Part shown: in pieces, positions 15,913 to 23,564 of the stretch
Layout of the letters: every line of letters begins with the position of its first letter
Position numbering within the stretch: the first letter of the stretch is position 1
Assembly (NCBI GenBank): GCA_964457685.1
Contig: CAYWFS010000024.1
Span: 1 to 33,443, forward strand
Direction of reading: 5' to 3'
Origin: UMGS1696 sp964457685
Lineage (GTDB): Bacteria; Bacillota; Clostridia; Oscillospirales; CAG-272
DNA: 33,443 nucleotides
The notes under the pieces: model-generated
Told to the model about the DNA's origin: nothing
Databases searched by the model: none
Seen by the model: only the letters and a program-made list of their open reading frames with translations
Position numbers and translations under genes: made by a program

Positions 15913-16302
15913 CTATTTTCACTCCCTTGAATAATTTCTTATATTTTTTGTATTCTGTAGGTGTAAGTTTTCGTTTTATCGTACTGGGGTTATTATGATT
16001 TTCAATACCCGGCTTTTTGTGAATGTGGATATGAAGTACATCCCCTTTTCCTAACTCTCGTTCATGATGGTAACCAATTTCCAATACAACCTCGTGATTG
16101 CTGTTGTATTCACGAGATTGATGAAAGACACCATCTTTATCAAGCAGTAAATATTTATTGTTTGCGGAGTGTGATTCTTCAGGCAATTTTAAAGCTTTTT
16201 TTCATCAATAGGAACAAGTATCTTTACGTCGTCGATGTTATTAACAGTTCCATATCTATATATTGGAGATTGTCCCATAGAATATGTACCTCTACCGCCC
16301 AT
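15890..16302 (-). CDS. MGGRG toxin-like protein, frame broken at a slippery A7 tract
   Basis: Frame 0 starts at ATG 16302 with AAGGTGG upstream and codes 37 residues (MGGRGTYSMGQSP ...) to TAA at 16189-16191. The last codons GAA AAA AAG CTT TAA contain A_AAA_AAG. A -1 shift there continues as ALKLPEESHS and runs to 15890, for a 137-residue product. The C-terminal part has GYHHERELG, LHIHIHKKPG and LTPTEYKKYKKLF: a His-rich core of the kind seen in phage-associated or polymorphic toxin domains, with no family I can name. An MGGRG start is familiar from phage head-protein and toxin junctions. It could instead be a pseudogene with one missing A. One base separates its start from the DUF4417 stop. 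Confidence 0.6.
16189..16205 (-). promoter_or_regulatory. Candidate -1 frameshift site A_AAA_AAG next to a stop
   Basis: On the minus strand the sequence reads GAT GAA AAA AAG CTT TAA in frame 0. The heptamer is the dnaX-type slippery sequence in the correct phase, and the -1 frame is open for another 101 codons. No clear stimulatory stem-loop or upstream Shine-Dalgarno sequence was seen. Confidence 0.5.
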
Positions 16303-16319
16303 ATTAACGCACCACCTTT
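16285..16319 (-). repeat. 35-bp start-site block shared with 33351-33385
   Basis: It covers the ribosome site AAAGGTGG, the ATG and the first codons of the MGGRG gene. It matches the block at 33351-33385 (opposite strand) in 31 of 35 bases, with two of the four changes at synonymous positions. Confidence 0.85.
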
Positions 16320-16927
16320 CTTGAAGACCGGTAATCAACCTTAATAATGTTGCCTTGCATTTCGGAGAACGGTTCGTCGAAGCAAATTATGATTTTTGGA
16401 GTTAACTTTTCCAACATCTTCTCATATCCACGCATGAATTGTAGTTTAGACCTTTTGCAACCGAGAGTACTAATTGCAACTGTTGCATTTTGTTCCACAC
16501 CATCGAAGCAAAATTTAAAACTGCTGGGGGTACTCCAACTGATTGTGGGTATGACAGTCAGACCGTTGTTTTGCCAATATGCACCAACCCAACGATTTTT
16601 TGCCACACTTTCGATTTGTCTCCACAAATCCATGTCAGCATACATAGAAAAATCCGGTGTAAGTAAGAATGCATACTGTCTGTATTTTTCTAATGTGCGT
16701 TCCGGATGGTTGTAAATGTTTTCGAATCTGTAGTCATCCACAAAGAAATGTACTCCGTTTACACGATTTATTTCGTTGTCTTTGCGACGAGTATCAGAGC
16801 AGGCTATTAAGGAAATTGCTGATGTGTCAATTTCTTGCTTGCGAATCAGAGGGATGTTCAATAAACCTTGTCCTTCATAAGAATTTCTCATAAAAAGAGG
16901 GCTTTTTCTAATATTTTTACTTTTCAT
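16304..16927 (-). CDS. DUF4417 family protein
   Basis: 207 residues. The order of motifs is that of DUF4417, a family common in Firmicute genomes and phages: SPLFMRNSYEG, IPLIRKQEID, SLIACSDTRRKD, VHFFVDDYRFENIYNHPE, FLLTPDFSMYADMDLWRQI, WVGAYWQNNGLTVIPTISWS, FKFCFDGVEQNATVAISTLG, and GYEKMLEKLTPKIIICF. The biochemical function is unknown. The start at 16927 keeps the conserved N-terminal segment but has no clear ribosome site. It is the first gene of the cassette, followed after 1 nt by the MGGRG gene, so the three genes are probably made together. Confidence 0.85.
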   Translation of the reverse strand: MKSKNIRKSPLFMRNSYEGQGLLNIPLIRKQEIDTSAISLIACSDTRRKDNEINRVNGVHFFVDDYRFENIYNHPERTLEKYRQYAFLLTPDFSMYADMDLWRQIESVAKNRWVGAYWQNNGLTVIPTISWSTPSSFKFCFDGVEQNATVAISTLGCKRSKLQFMRGYEKMLEKLTPKIIICFDEPFSEMQGNIIKVDYRSSRKVVR

Positions 16928-17032
16928 AAATTTGTTATTTTAATTCCGGTTTTTCGGGTTAATACCGACTTTTGTTTGTTTTACCAATAGATTTCTGCGT
17001 TGGAATGTGTTAAAATAACCACGGTTACTTGG

Positions 17033-17047
17033 ATATGTTTAACATAT
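17033..17047. promoter_or_regulatory. Perfect 15-bp palindrome, possible operator
   Basis: ATATGTT-T-AACATAT, 7-bp arms around one base, inside the leader of the DUF4417 gene. It could bind a dimeric regulator or form a small hairpin. Confidence 0.35.
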
Positions 17048-17055
17048 TCCGAATG

Positions 17056-17100
17056 AAAACACATTTGTTTGCTGCACCAACAGACTACAGATGTGTTTTT
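17056..17100. terminator. Terminator-like hairpin in the cassette leader
   Basis: AAAACACAT at 17056-17064 pairs with ATGTGTTTT at 17091-17099 around a 26-nt loop. The plus strand continues TTTTTGTTTT. On the minus strand the hairpin is followed by TTTTCATT, so it could act as an attenuator 130 nt before DUF4417. Confidence 0.5.
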
Positions 17101-17227
17101 GTTTTAGCCGTTTACAATCAAATGACATCACCGACCTTTCATTTATTATTATACAGCATCACCGCAAATCCGAAGTATTGTAATTCGTAAGTGGTATACT
17201 ACGATGAGCCAGACTAATGCCGTTTTT

Positions 17228-17256
17228 ATTATACACCATTCTTTTCATTTTGTTAA
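17228..17256 (-). promoter_or_regulatory. Sigma-A promoter of the cassette
   Basis: On the minus strand, TTAACA (17256-17251), 17-bp spacer, TATAAT (17233-17228). It lies just inside the right 58-bp repeat. Confidence 0.65.
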
Positions 17257-17279
17257 GTAAATGTCAATAAATTGATATT

Positions 17280-17337
17280 TTTCAAAAATAAACGAAAATA
17301 CGCTTGTCGGGATAACCTCTCGGCAGGCGTATTTTTT
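17280..17337. repeat. 58-bp direct repeat, right copy, containing a terminator
   Basis: Identical to 15479-15536. It carries the same hairpin (17295-17337) with T6 and insulates the PBP2 promoter from the cassette. Confidence 0.95.
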
Positions 17338-17369
17338 GTGTTCTACACAGTAAGTTTTCTTTTTTTACA

Positions 17370-17398
17370 TTGATAATGCGGCACGGATTTGATATAAT
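17370..17398 (+). promoter_or_regulatory. Sigma-A promoter of the PBP2-nth-cca operon
   Basis: TTGATA at 17370-17375, 17-bp spacer, TATAAT at 17393-17398 with TGA before the -10. It lies outside the repeat. The -10 box covers a TTG start candidate at 17398, which rules that start out. Confidence 0.88.
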
Positions 17399-17448
17399 TG
17401 ACTTATAATACCCAAATATCGTTTTTTTCAAGGATAAAGTACATATAT

Positions 17449-19617
17449 ATGAAAAAAAACAACCTTTCCCGAATCGTGGCGATAGGAGCGTTCTATCTTC
17501 TCATAATGCTTGTTTATGTCGGAAGACTTCTGTATTTGCAGGTGTCCGGGCAGGATTACTATTCCATGTCCACCCCGGCAAAAACATATACACGTCAGGT
17601 TACGGTTCAGGCTCAAAGAGGGGAGATATTCGACAGAAACGGCGAGGCAATCGTAAAAAACAAATACACCTACACACTCTCCCTCGACTATTCAACAGAG
17701 CCTGACACAAACTCAGAGCTTAACGATATGATACTTTACGTCAGAGGAATAGCGGAAAAGCACGGATGTACCGAAAGCCTGACAGAACCGCGTTCCTCGA
17801 TTGAGACTGAGGTCACAAAAAGCGGTATCGAGTTTTCGTATTCGGACGGATATTTTGAGACCTCAAGAGGAAGAAAGCTCAATAAACTGCTTACGGAGCT
17901 TGGTGCGGACGAAGAAAGAAATGCACAGAGCGACGCAGATATACTCATGCTGTACTACGGTATCACGACAAAGGAGAAGAATGCCGACACGGGAGAATAC
18001 GAGGTATACTGCAACTACCCATACGAAAGTGCGGCAAAATTACTCCTTATAAGGCTTGATATGACTCTTTCCGAGCATTCCGCAGTTCAGCCGTATACAG
18101 TTGCAAAGGATGTGCCTATCACATATATCAGTGCGATAGAGGAAAAATACGGACGTGGCTTTATAGTTTCCGTGGAAGCTTCGAGAGACTATATGTACCC
18201 CGGTTACGCTTCCCACATTCTCGGACAGACGGGAAAAATACAAAGCAACGTGGAATATTACACCGAACGCGGCTATTCACTTGATGCAGTGGTCGGACTT
18301 TCGGGGGTTGAGTCCGCTTTTGAGGAATATCTCAGAGGTCAGGACGGAATACTTACCATAACCGAGGACGAATACGGCAATACTGTCTCCGTGGAGATGA
18401 CAAAGGAGCCTGTCGCAGGTAAGGATGTGTGGCTTACGATAGATATGGGAATGCAGGTGGTAGCCGAAAACGCACTTGCGGAGAACATATTCAAGATAAG
18501 AGCGGAGGCTACAACACCTCTTTCCGGTGAAGACGCTTCTGCCGGAGCAATGACCGTGCTTGACGTGAAATCGGGTGAGGTTCTTGCACTTGCTTCATAC
18601 CCCACATACAACCTTGCGACCTATTCCGAGGATTTTTCAAGACTTTCGCAGGATGAAAACCGCCCGTACCTGAACAGAGCATTGAACGGTACATATGCAC
18701 CCGGCTCTACCTTTAAGGTCGGTGTGGCAGTGGCGGCTCTTACCGAGGGAATAATCGAAAAGGATACCGTAATCGACGCACAGGGTAAATATATGTACTA
18801 CGCTTCATCGGGCTTCACTCCGAGATGCTGGATATACCTGCTGTCGGGAAAGGTTCACGGTGAAATAAACGTCGTACAGGCTATTCAGGAGTCTTGTAAC
18901 TACTTCTTCTACGATGTCGGTCGTCAGCTTACAATACGAAAGATAAACGAGTACGGCAAATACTACGGTCTCGGAGAACATACGGGAATCGAGCTTAACG
19001 AAAAGACCGGTATTCTTGCGGGTCCCGACTACAGAGCAGACAACGGACTTGACGAATGGAGCCCCGGTGACACTTTACAGGCGGCTATCGGACAGTCGGA
19101 CAACCTTTTCACACCGCTTCAGATTTCCTCCTACTTCGCAACGATACTGAACAGCGGAACGAGATATGCCTGCCACATCTTATCCGAGGTACATGATTAC
19201 GCATCGGGTGAGGTGACGTACAAAAAAGAACCCGAAATACTCAGCAGCTTCGATTTAACGGACGAAACTCTTGCCGTTGTTAAGGAAGGCATGAAGGGCG
19301 TTATGGATAACGGATCTGCGGCATCGGTATTCTCGGGATATGAGGTGTCGGTCGGAGGTAAAACAGGTACCGCACAGGTATACTCCGATAAGTCCGACAA
19401 CGGTGTTATGGCGGCATTTGCACCCTTTGAAGACCCCGAAATCGTTGTTACCTGCGTTATAGAGCAGGGTTCGGGAGGTACAGACGCAGGTTATTCCGTA
19501 AGAGACGTGTTTGACTACTATTTCAAAGTAGGAGATCATGCAGAGGAAACGGATGTCGAGACAGATACAGACGAAGAAAACGAAGAAAATATCGGAGACG
19601 ACAATGACAATGGTTGA
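17449..19617 (+). CDS. mrdA: Penicillin-binding protein 2 (peptidoglycan D,D-transpeptidase)
   Basis: 722 residues from ATG at 17449; AAGGA lies 14 nt upstream, rather far. A single helix at about 8-28 anchors it outside the membrane. The PBP dimerisation domain begins at RGEIFDRNGEAI. The transpeptidase domain has STFK (420-423, active Ser), SCN (482-484) and KTG (638-640), plus the typical TGIELNEKTG and AIGQSDNLFTPLQ segments. It cross-links peptidoglycan; the MrdA/PBP2 assignment (elongation) fits better than SpoVD/FtsI because no PASTA domain is present, but is not certain. The last 25 residues are a Glu/Asp-rich tail overlapping the nth start. First gene of a five-gene operon. Confidence 0.9.
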   Translation: MKKNNLSRIVAIGAFYLLIMLVYVGRLLYLQVSGQDYYSMSTPAKTYTRQVTVQAQRGEIFDRNGEAIVKNKYTYTLSLDYSTEPDTNSELNDMILYVRGIAEKHGCTESLTEPRSSIETEVTKSGIEFSYSDGYFETSRGRKLNKLLTELGADEERNAQSDADILMLYYGITTKEKNADTGEYEVYCNYPYESAAKLLLIRLDMTLSEHSAVQPYTVAKDVPITYISAIEEKYGRGFIVSVEASRDYMYPGYASHILGQTGKIQSNVEYYTERGYSLDAVVGLSGVESAFEEYLRGQDGILTITEDEYGNTVSVEMTKEPVAGKDVWLTIDMGMQVVAENALAENIFKIRAEATTPLSGEDASAGAMTVLDVKSGEVLALASYPTYNLATYSEDFSRLSQDENRPYLNRALNGTYAPGSTFKVGVAVAALTEGIIEKDTVIDAQGKYMYYASSGFTPRCWIYLLSGKVHGEINVVQAIQESCNYFFYDVGRQLTIRKINEYGKYYGLGEHTGIELNEKTGILAGPDYRADNGLDEWSPGDTLQAAIGQSDNLFTPLQISSYFATILNSGTRYACHILSEVHDYASGEVTYKKEPEILSSFDLTDETLAVVKEGMKGVMDNGSAASVFSGYEVSVGGKTGTAQVYSDKSDNGVMAAFAPFEDPEIVVTCVIEQGSGGTDAGYSVRDVFDYYFKVGDHAEETDVETDTDEENEENIGDDNDNG

Positions 19618-20248
19618 TACCGAAAAAATAATAGAAATACTGAAAGAGCTTTACCCCGACGCTTCATGTTCACTTGAATACGGCAAAGACGCATGGAGAC
19701 TTCTTGTTGCGGCACGTCTTTCGGCTCAGTGTACGGATGAGAGGGTTAATATAGTGTGCGTTCCGCTGTTTGAAAAATACCCCGATGTATATAAAATGGC
19801 GGAGGCTGACGTTCTCGAGGTCGAGGAAATAGTGAAGCCATGCGGACTTTACCGCACTAAAGCACAAAGCATAGTAGAGGCTTCAAAAATAATAGTGCGT
19901 GATTTCGGCGGAGAGGTTCCGTCTGACATGGATTCTCTGCTTTCACTCCCGGGAGTCGGACGAAAAATAGCGAATCTTGTGCTTGGGGATATATTCGGTA
20001 TTCCGGGGATAGTGGCAGATACGCACTGCATAAGAATAAACGGCCGTCTCGGTTACTATGCTACGTCGGTGAAGGATGCTACAAAAGTCGAAAAAATACT
20101 GTCGCAGATAATTCCGCCCGAGGAACAAAGCGATTACTGCCACAGAATGGTGTCGTTCGGTCGTGAATACTGCACCGCAAGAGGACCGAAATGCTCCGTA
20201 TGCCCCCTTCGTGAATACTGCAAAGAAAATATGAATAAGGAAAACTGA
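19604..20248 (+). CDS. nth: Endonuclease III (DNA glycosylase/AP lyase)
   Basis: 214 residues, starting 14 bp inside the PBP2 gene; GGAG 6 nt before this ATG selects it over upstream starts and over an ATG 6 bp later. It removes oxidised pyrimidines and cuts the AP site. Seen: helix-hairpin-helix LPGVGRKIA (115-123) with catalytic Lys121, VADTHCIRI with Asp139, and the [4Fe-4S] ligands C190, C197, C200 and C206 in CX6CX2CX5C spacing. Length normal. Two bases separate it from cca. Confidence 0.97.
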   Translation: MTMVDTEKIIEILKELYPDASCSLEYGKDAWRLLVAARLSAQCTDERVNIVCVPLFEKYPDVYKMAEADVLEVEEIVKPCGLYRTKAQSIVEASKIIVRDFGGEVPSDMDSLLSLPGVGRKIANLVLGDIFGIPGIVADTHCIRINGRLGYYATSVKDATKVEKILSQIIPPEEQSDYCHRMVSFGREYCTARGPKCSVCPLREYCKENMNKEN

Positions 20249-20249
20249 T

Positions 20250-21464
20250 ATGCAAAAAATATATCTGCCACCCGAGGTATGCTATGTGATAGATAAGCTG
20301 ACCTCGGCAGGCTATGAAGCTTACGCTGTCGGCGGCTGTGTGAGAGACCACCTTATGGGAAAGACACCGGGGGACTACGATGTTACGACCTCCGCAAGAC
20401 CCGAAGAAATGCTCAGAGTGTTCTCCTCCGACAGAGTTATAGAGACGGGACTGAAGCACGGTACGCTTACGGTTCTGAAAAACGGTCTTCCAATCGAGAC
20501 TACCACCTATCGCATAGACGGCTCATATGCGGACGGACGACACCCCGACAAGGTTACGTTCACACCCGAGCTTAGTCTTGACCTTTGCAGACGTGATTTC
20601 ACAGTAAACGCAATGGCTTACTCCGAGAAAAAGGGAATAATAGACCTTTTCGGAGGTGAAGAGGACTTAAAAAACGGCATTATCCGCTGTGTAGGCTCAC
20701 CCGACGAAAGATTTCACGAGGACGGACTGCGAATACTCCGTGCGATGAGATTTGCCTCCGTGCTTGATTTTGAGCTTGAGAGCGAGTGTGCGTCCTCCGT
20801 TGTTCGGTTGCGTGAGCTTCTATCGAAAATATCGAGGGAGAGAATATACACGGAGACCACAAAGCTTCTTCTCGGACGTGGTGCGGGTCGTATACTTTCG
20901 GCTTTTTCCGAGGTCATTGCGTTCTGCATAAGCGAGCTTGACGAGGGCATGGTAAAGAGAGCCGCCGAAAAAATAGACCGCTCACCGAAAAACTATGAGA
21001 TGAGATATGCACTTCTGTTTTCCGAGCTTGACAAAAATGCGGCGAGAAATGCGATAAACTCTCTCAAACCCTCGAATGCGGAAAAAAGCACAGTGCTTAT
21101 GTATCACGAATACAAAAACGATACAGGCTACCTTGGCGGGAACTACGAAATTCACCGCCTTATATCGAAAACGAGTGACGAATTTGCACTTTCCCTGCCG
21201 AATATGCACTTTTCCTGCGGACTTATAAGTGATGCGGAGTGCAAGAGTGCTGTGTCGGAAATCGGCGGAGTTATCGAGAGAGGGGAAGCAAGAAAGCTGT
21301 CCGACCTTGCAATCGACGGAAAAGCTCTAATCTCCATCGGCTACACGGGACAGGGAATAGGACGTGAGCTTGCTCTCCTGCTTGACTGCGTTATGCTGGG
21401 AGAGGTCGAAAACAGTGCGGATATTCTCATAAACAAAGCGAAAAAGGACATGGAAAACGTATGA
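20250..21464 (+). CDS. cca: CCA-adding tRNA nucleotidyltransferase
   Basis: 404 residues. It builds or repairs the 3' CCA end of tRNA from CTP and ATP. Class II features: GGCVRD (28-33), the metal pair in DYD (42-44), TTTYR, RRDFTVNAMAY (114-124) and the template helix EDGLRILRAMRF (157-168). The C-terminal helical half is less conserved, and no HD motif was seen. Ribosome site AAGGA overlaps the end of nth. Its own stop overlaps the next start as ATGA. Confidence 0.93.
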   Translation: MQKIYLPPEVCYVIDKLTSAGYEAYAVGGCVRDHLMGKTPGDYDVTTSARPEEMLRVFSSDRVIETGLKHGTLTVLKNGLPIETTTYRIDGSYADGRHPDKVTFTPELSLDLCRRDFTVNAMAYSEKKGIIDLFGGEEDLKNGIIRCVGSPDERFHEDGLRILRAMRFASVLDFELESECASSVVRLRELLSKISRERIYTETTKLLLGRGAGRILSAFSEVIAFCISELDEGMVKRAAEKIDRSPKNYEMRYALLFSELDKNAARNAINSLKPSNAEKSTVLMYHEYKNDTGYLGGNYEIHRLISKTSDEFALSLPNMHFSCGLISDAECKSAVSEIGGVIERGEARKLSDLAIDGKALISIGYTGQGIGRELALLLDCVMLGEVENSADILINKAKKDMENV

Positions 21465-21676
21465 ACAGACCCGAATACGGCAAAAAAAGCAAGAAAAAAG
21501 CTCCGAGAAGCTGTGAAAGCTGTGCCTACTACGACATAATAAGCGAGGACGGCGACTACGGATGTGTGGTCGATGTGGATGAGGATGACGCATACCGTGA
21601 GAGGGAAGACACAAGAAGTTGTTGCCCCTACTACAAGTTCTATGACGAATACAAGTCCGTACAAAAGCAAAATTAA
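21461..21676 (+). CDS. Small Cys-rich protein, resembles DUF6472
   Basis: 71 residues, start overlapping the cca stop. A Lys-rich N-terminus leads to SCESCAYYD, then GCVVDVDEDD and SCCPYYKFYDEY. The CxxC plus later Cys residues suggest a small metal-binding fold. The pattern (CxxC, Tyr-rich, acidic, C-PYY-F-DEY) is like the clostridial DUF6472 family, of unknown function; this is from memory and moderate. Co-transcribed with cca and the lipid kinase. Confidence 0.75.
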   Translation: MNRPEYGKKSKKKAPRSCESCAYYDIISEDGDYGCVVDVDEDDAYREREDTRSCCPYYKFYDEYKSVQKQN

Positions 21677-21694
21677 CCTAAAAGGAATGACAAT

Positions 21695-22654
21695 ATGAAA
21701 GCAGCAGCTCATTTGACCATACCGAACGTAAGCGAAAGACGGCACGTTCACATAATAAACCCGAATGCGGGAAGCAGCAGATTTTACGAGTCTGCCGTAA
21801 GTGCAATAAAAAAGAGCGGAGACGAGATGCTTGAAAGTAACTCCGGAGAGCATTTGAAATCTCTTGTGACGACGCTGTTCCGAGAAGACCCGTTTGCCCA
21901 TGCGGTGATATACGGCGGTGACGGAAGCGTATACGAAACGGTGAACGGTATAATGGAGTCGGGAAATGCTATGACGGCATCGTTTTCTGTATTTCCTGCC
22001 GGCAGTGGAAACGACTTCTCCGCATATGCAAACGACAGTGCAGGCTACAAAAAGGGAGAGCTTAACAAAATAGACCTTATATCCGTAAAATACGGAGACA
22101 GCACAAGCTATTTTGCGAATATGATGAACATAGGGTTTGACTGCTCCGTTGTTTCCGAAACCTATACCTTGAAAAAGAAGCCGTTTTTAAAGGGTTCTGC
22201 CGCATATATCGCAGGTGTGGTGAAAACTCTTGCGGTAAAAAAGACAACTCCGATTACGATCACATTGAGCGGTGGGGATGTAAAAGAGCCGATAAGTATG
22301 CAAAAGGACATCCTGCTTACCGCCTGTGCGAACGGACAATTCTGCGGAGGAGGCTTTAAGTCGGCACCTCTCGCAAGAATAGACGACGGCATTATGGATG
22401 TCCTTGTGGTAAACGATATATCGAGGACAAAATTTATCTCGATGGTTTCAAACTACAAAAGGGGAGACTACATAAACGAAAGCGGCGAAATGCTCCCGAG
22501 ATTTAACGGAGTTCTCGATTATTACCGCTGTCGCAAAATGACGGTTAGCGGAATGAAAGCTATCTGCCTTGACGGAGAAGTTAAGTCTGTATCGGAAAAA
22601 GACACGGTTGAGGTTGAAATTATAAAGGACGCTCTGTTCTTTGCGGCGATATAA
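21695..22654 (+). CDS. Diacylglycerol kinase family lipid kinase
   Basis: 319 residues, AAGGA before the ATG. Motifs of the YegS/DgkB superfamily: HIINPNAGS (19-27), the nucleotide loop YGGDGSVYETVNGI (73-86), PAGSGNDFS (101-109), NMMNIGFDCSV, CANGQFCGGGFKSAP and a final LDGE near residue 290. These soluble enzymes phosphorylate diacylglycerol or similar lipids with ATP at the membrane face; the exact lipid is not readable. Last gene of the PBP2 operon. The stop is only 3 bp from the end of the convergent gene, leaving no room for a terminator. Confidence 0.92.
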   Translation: MKAAAHLTIPNVSERRHVHIINPNAGSSRFYESAVSAIKKSGDEMLESNSGEHLKSLVTTLFREDPFAHAVIYGGDGSVYETVNGIMESGNAMTASFSVFPAGSGNDFSAYANDSAGYKKGELNKIDLISVKYGDSTSYFANMMNIGFDCSVVSETYTLKKKPFLKGSAAYIAGVVKTLAVKKTTPITITLSGGDVKEPISMQKDILLTACANGQFCGGGFKSAPLARIDDGIMDVLVVNDISRTKFISMVSNYKRGDYINESGEMLPRFNGVLDYYRCRKMTVSGMKAICLDGEVKSVSEKDTVEVEIIKDALFFAAI

Positions 22655-22657
22655 GGA

Positions 22658-23050
22658 CTAAACGGGCTTTTTCGGAAGAATTGCAATGATTAGCAGAACG
22701 ACAGCCGCCGCTATGATTATATAAACGATAGCCATACCCCATCCGATACCGTTGTCTGCGGAATTGTCCGTGGAGTCTTCGCCTTGTGTGCTTCTGCCAT
22801 GGTTTTGTGTGGTTGAGTCATCACTGCTGTCGTTTGGGGTGGTGTCATCAACGGTGTTATCGTCAGATGTGCCGTTGTCAACAGTGCCGTCTCCCCATCC
22901 TGCGTAAAAGTCGTTTACCCCCTCACTCGGAGAAATGCCGTTCACACCGTTTTCTGTGGCATAGCATTTTAAGGTCGGGCAATCGAGACGAAGAAAAATC
23001 ACGGTAAGCACGCAGAGAGACATCACAAGCAAAGCAAATTTCCGTTTCAT
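22658..23050 (-). CDS. Small exported protein with Asp/Thr/Ser linker and C-terminal anchor
   Basis: 130 residues, GAGG before the ATG. Signal-like helix at about 5-20, then roughly 70 residues of low-complexity Asp, Asn, Ser, Thr and Gly, then a membrane helix (MAIVYIIIAAAVVLLIIAIL) and the tail PKKPV. It resembles a miniature surface stalk without a binding domain. No family recognised. A possible promoter is TTGAAT-17-TAAAAA at 23115-23087 on the minus strand. Confidence 0.7.
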   Translation of the reverse strand: MKRKFALLVMSLCVLTVIFLRLDCPTLKCYATENGVNGISPSEGVNDFYAGWGDGTVDNGTSDDNTVDDTTPNDSSDDSTTQNHGRSTQGEDSTDNSADNGIGWGMAIVYIIIAAAVVLLIIAILPKKPV

Positions 23051-23086
23051 ATAAGTACCTCATTTCAGAATAAACTTGCAAGCTTA

Positions 23087-23115
23087 TTTTTACCGATAAA
23101 ATTTACTTTATTCAA
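23087..23115 (-). promoter_or_regulatory. Possible promoter for the gene at 22658-23050
   Basis: On the minus strand, TTGAAT (23115-23110), 17-bp spacer, TAAAAA (23092-23087). The -10 is imperfect. Confidence 0.4.
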
Positions 23116-23134
23116 ACATTCGGAGAACAAAACA

Positions 23135-23446
23135 ATGGAAACAAAAAGATTTACAAAAATTGACGAGAGCTTCATCTGTGCAAACTGCGGAAACGAGGTA
23201 AAGCCTCTCGGATACACCTGCCGAAATCACTGCCCGAAATGCTTGGCTTCACTCCACCTCGATGTAAATCCCGGAGACAGAGCGGCGGGTTGCGGAGGAA
23301 TAATGGATGCGATAGGTGCGGAGCCTGACCCGAAAAAAGGCTTCAGAATCATCCACAAATGCAGAAAATGCGGTGCGATAAGAAGAAACAAAGCGGCGAG
23401 TGACGATGATATGGACAAGATAATAAAGCTGACCGCAGAGCATTAA
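23135..23446 (+). CDS. RNHCP domain protein
   Basis: 103 residues, GGAG 10 nt before the ATG. It shows the RNHCP domain in full: FICANCGNEV, YTCRNHCPKCLASLHLD (with the name-giving RNHCP), PGDRAAGCGGIMDAIGAE and IIHKCRKCGAIRRNK. The CxxC pairs suggest one or two zinc sites. The function of the family is unknown; a nucleic-acid role is often guessed. Cytoplasmic, apparently monocistronic; no clear promoter was seen. Confidence 0.92.
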   Translation: METKRFTKIDESFICANCGNEVKPLGYTCRNHCPKCLASLHLDVNPGDRAAGCGGIMDAIGAEPDPKKGFRIIHKCRKCGAIRRNKAASDDDMDKIIKLTAEH

Positions 23447-23494
23447 GGCACATTTGAAAAGGCAATACAAAAGCGGTTGAAACGTGAATTCCTA

Positions 23495-23523
23495 TTGCAA
23501 TTTCATGTGAAATATGATACAAT
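23495..23523 (+). promoter_or_regulatory. Sigma-A promoter for the membrane protein at 23565
   Basis: TTGCAA at 23495-23500, 17-bp spacer, TACAAT at 23518-23523 with TGA in front. Confidence 0.85.
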
Positions 23524-23564
23524 ATAACAGTATAAAACCAAAAACGTCACTATAAGGAGACAAA

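Larger units (their letters stand above)
15479..17337. mobile_element. Putative terminator-flanked mobile cassette (DUF4417 / MGGRG protein / immunity-like)
   Basis: A 1.86-kb segment bounded by perfect 58-bp direct repeats, AT-richer than its surroundings and using TTA, AAT and AGA more freely. Its own minus-strand promoter drives three genes of phage or toxin-immunity character, against the direction of both neighbours. Recombination between the repeats would leave a simple microprotein-terminator-PBP2 arrangement. There is no integrase or transposase inside, so it is non-autonomous or was brought in by homologous recombination. Confidence 0.6.
16928..17448. other. Intergenic region with cassette leader, repeat and PBP2 promoter
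   Basis: No gene was found here. From left to right it holds the roughly 295-nt leader of the cassette, with a 15-bp palindrome (17033-17047) and a hairpin (17056-17100); the cassette promoter (17228-17256); the right 58-bp repeat (17280-17337); and the PBP2 promoter (17370-17398). Confidence 0.8.

Noticed and set aside
16162..16344. Plus-strand open frame across the cassette
   Set aside because: No ribosome site, and it is antisense to the DUF4417 and MGGRG genes, which have clear family or motif support.
15479..17337. Insertion sequence or prophage remnant with its own integrase
   Set aside because: No transposase or integrase frame and no terminal inverted repeats were found; only direct repeats and cargo genes.
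17398..17448. Longer N-terminus of PBP2 from TTG at 17398
   Set aside because: That codon lies in the -10 box of the promoter, and the ATG at 17449 directly precedes the membrane anchor.
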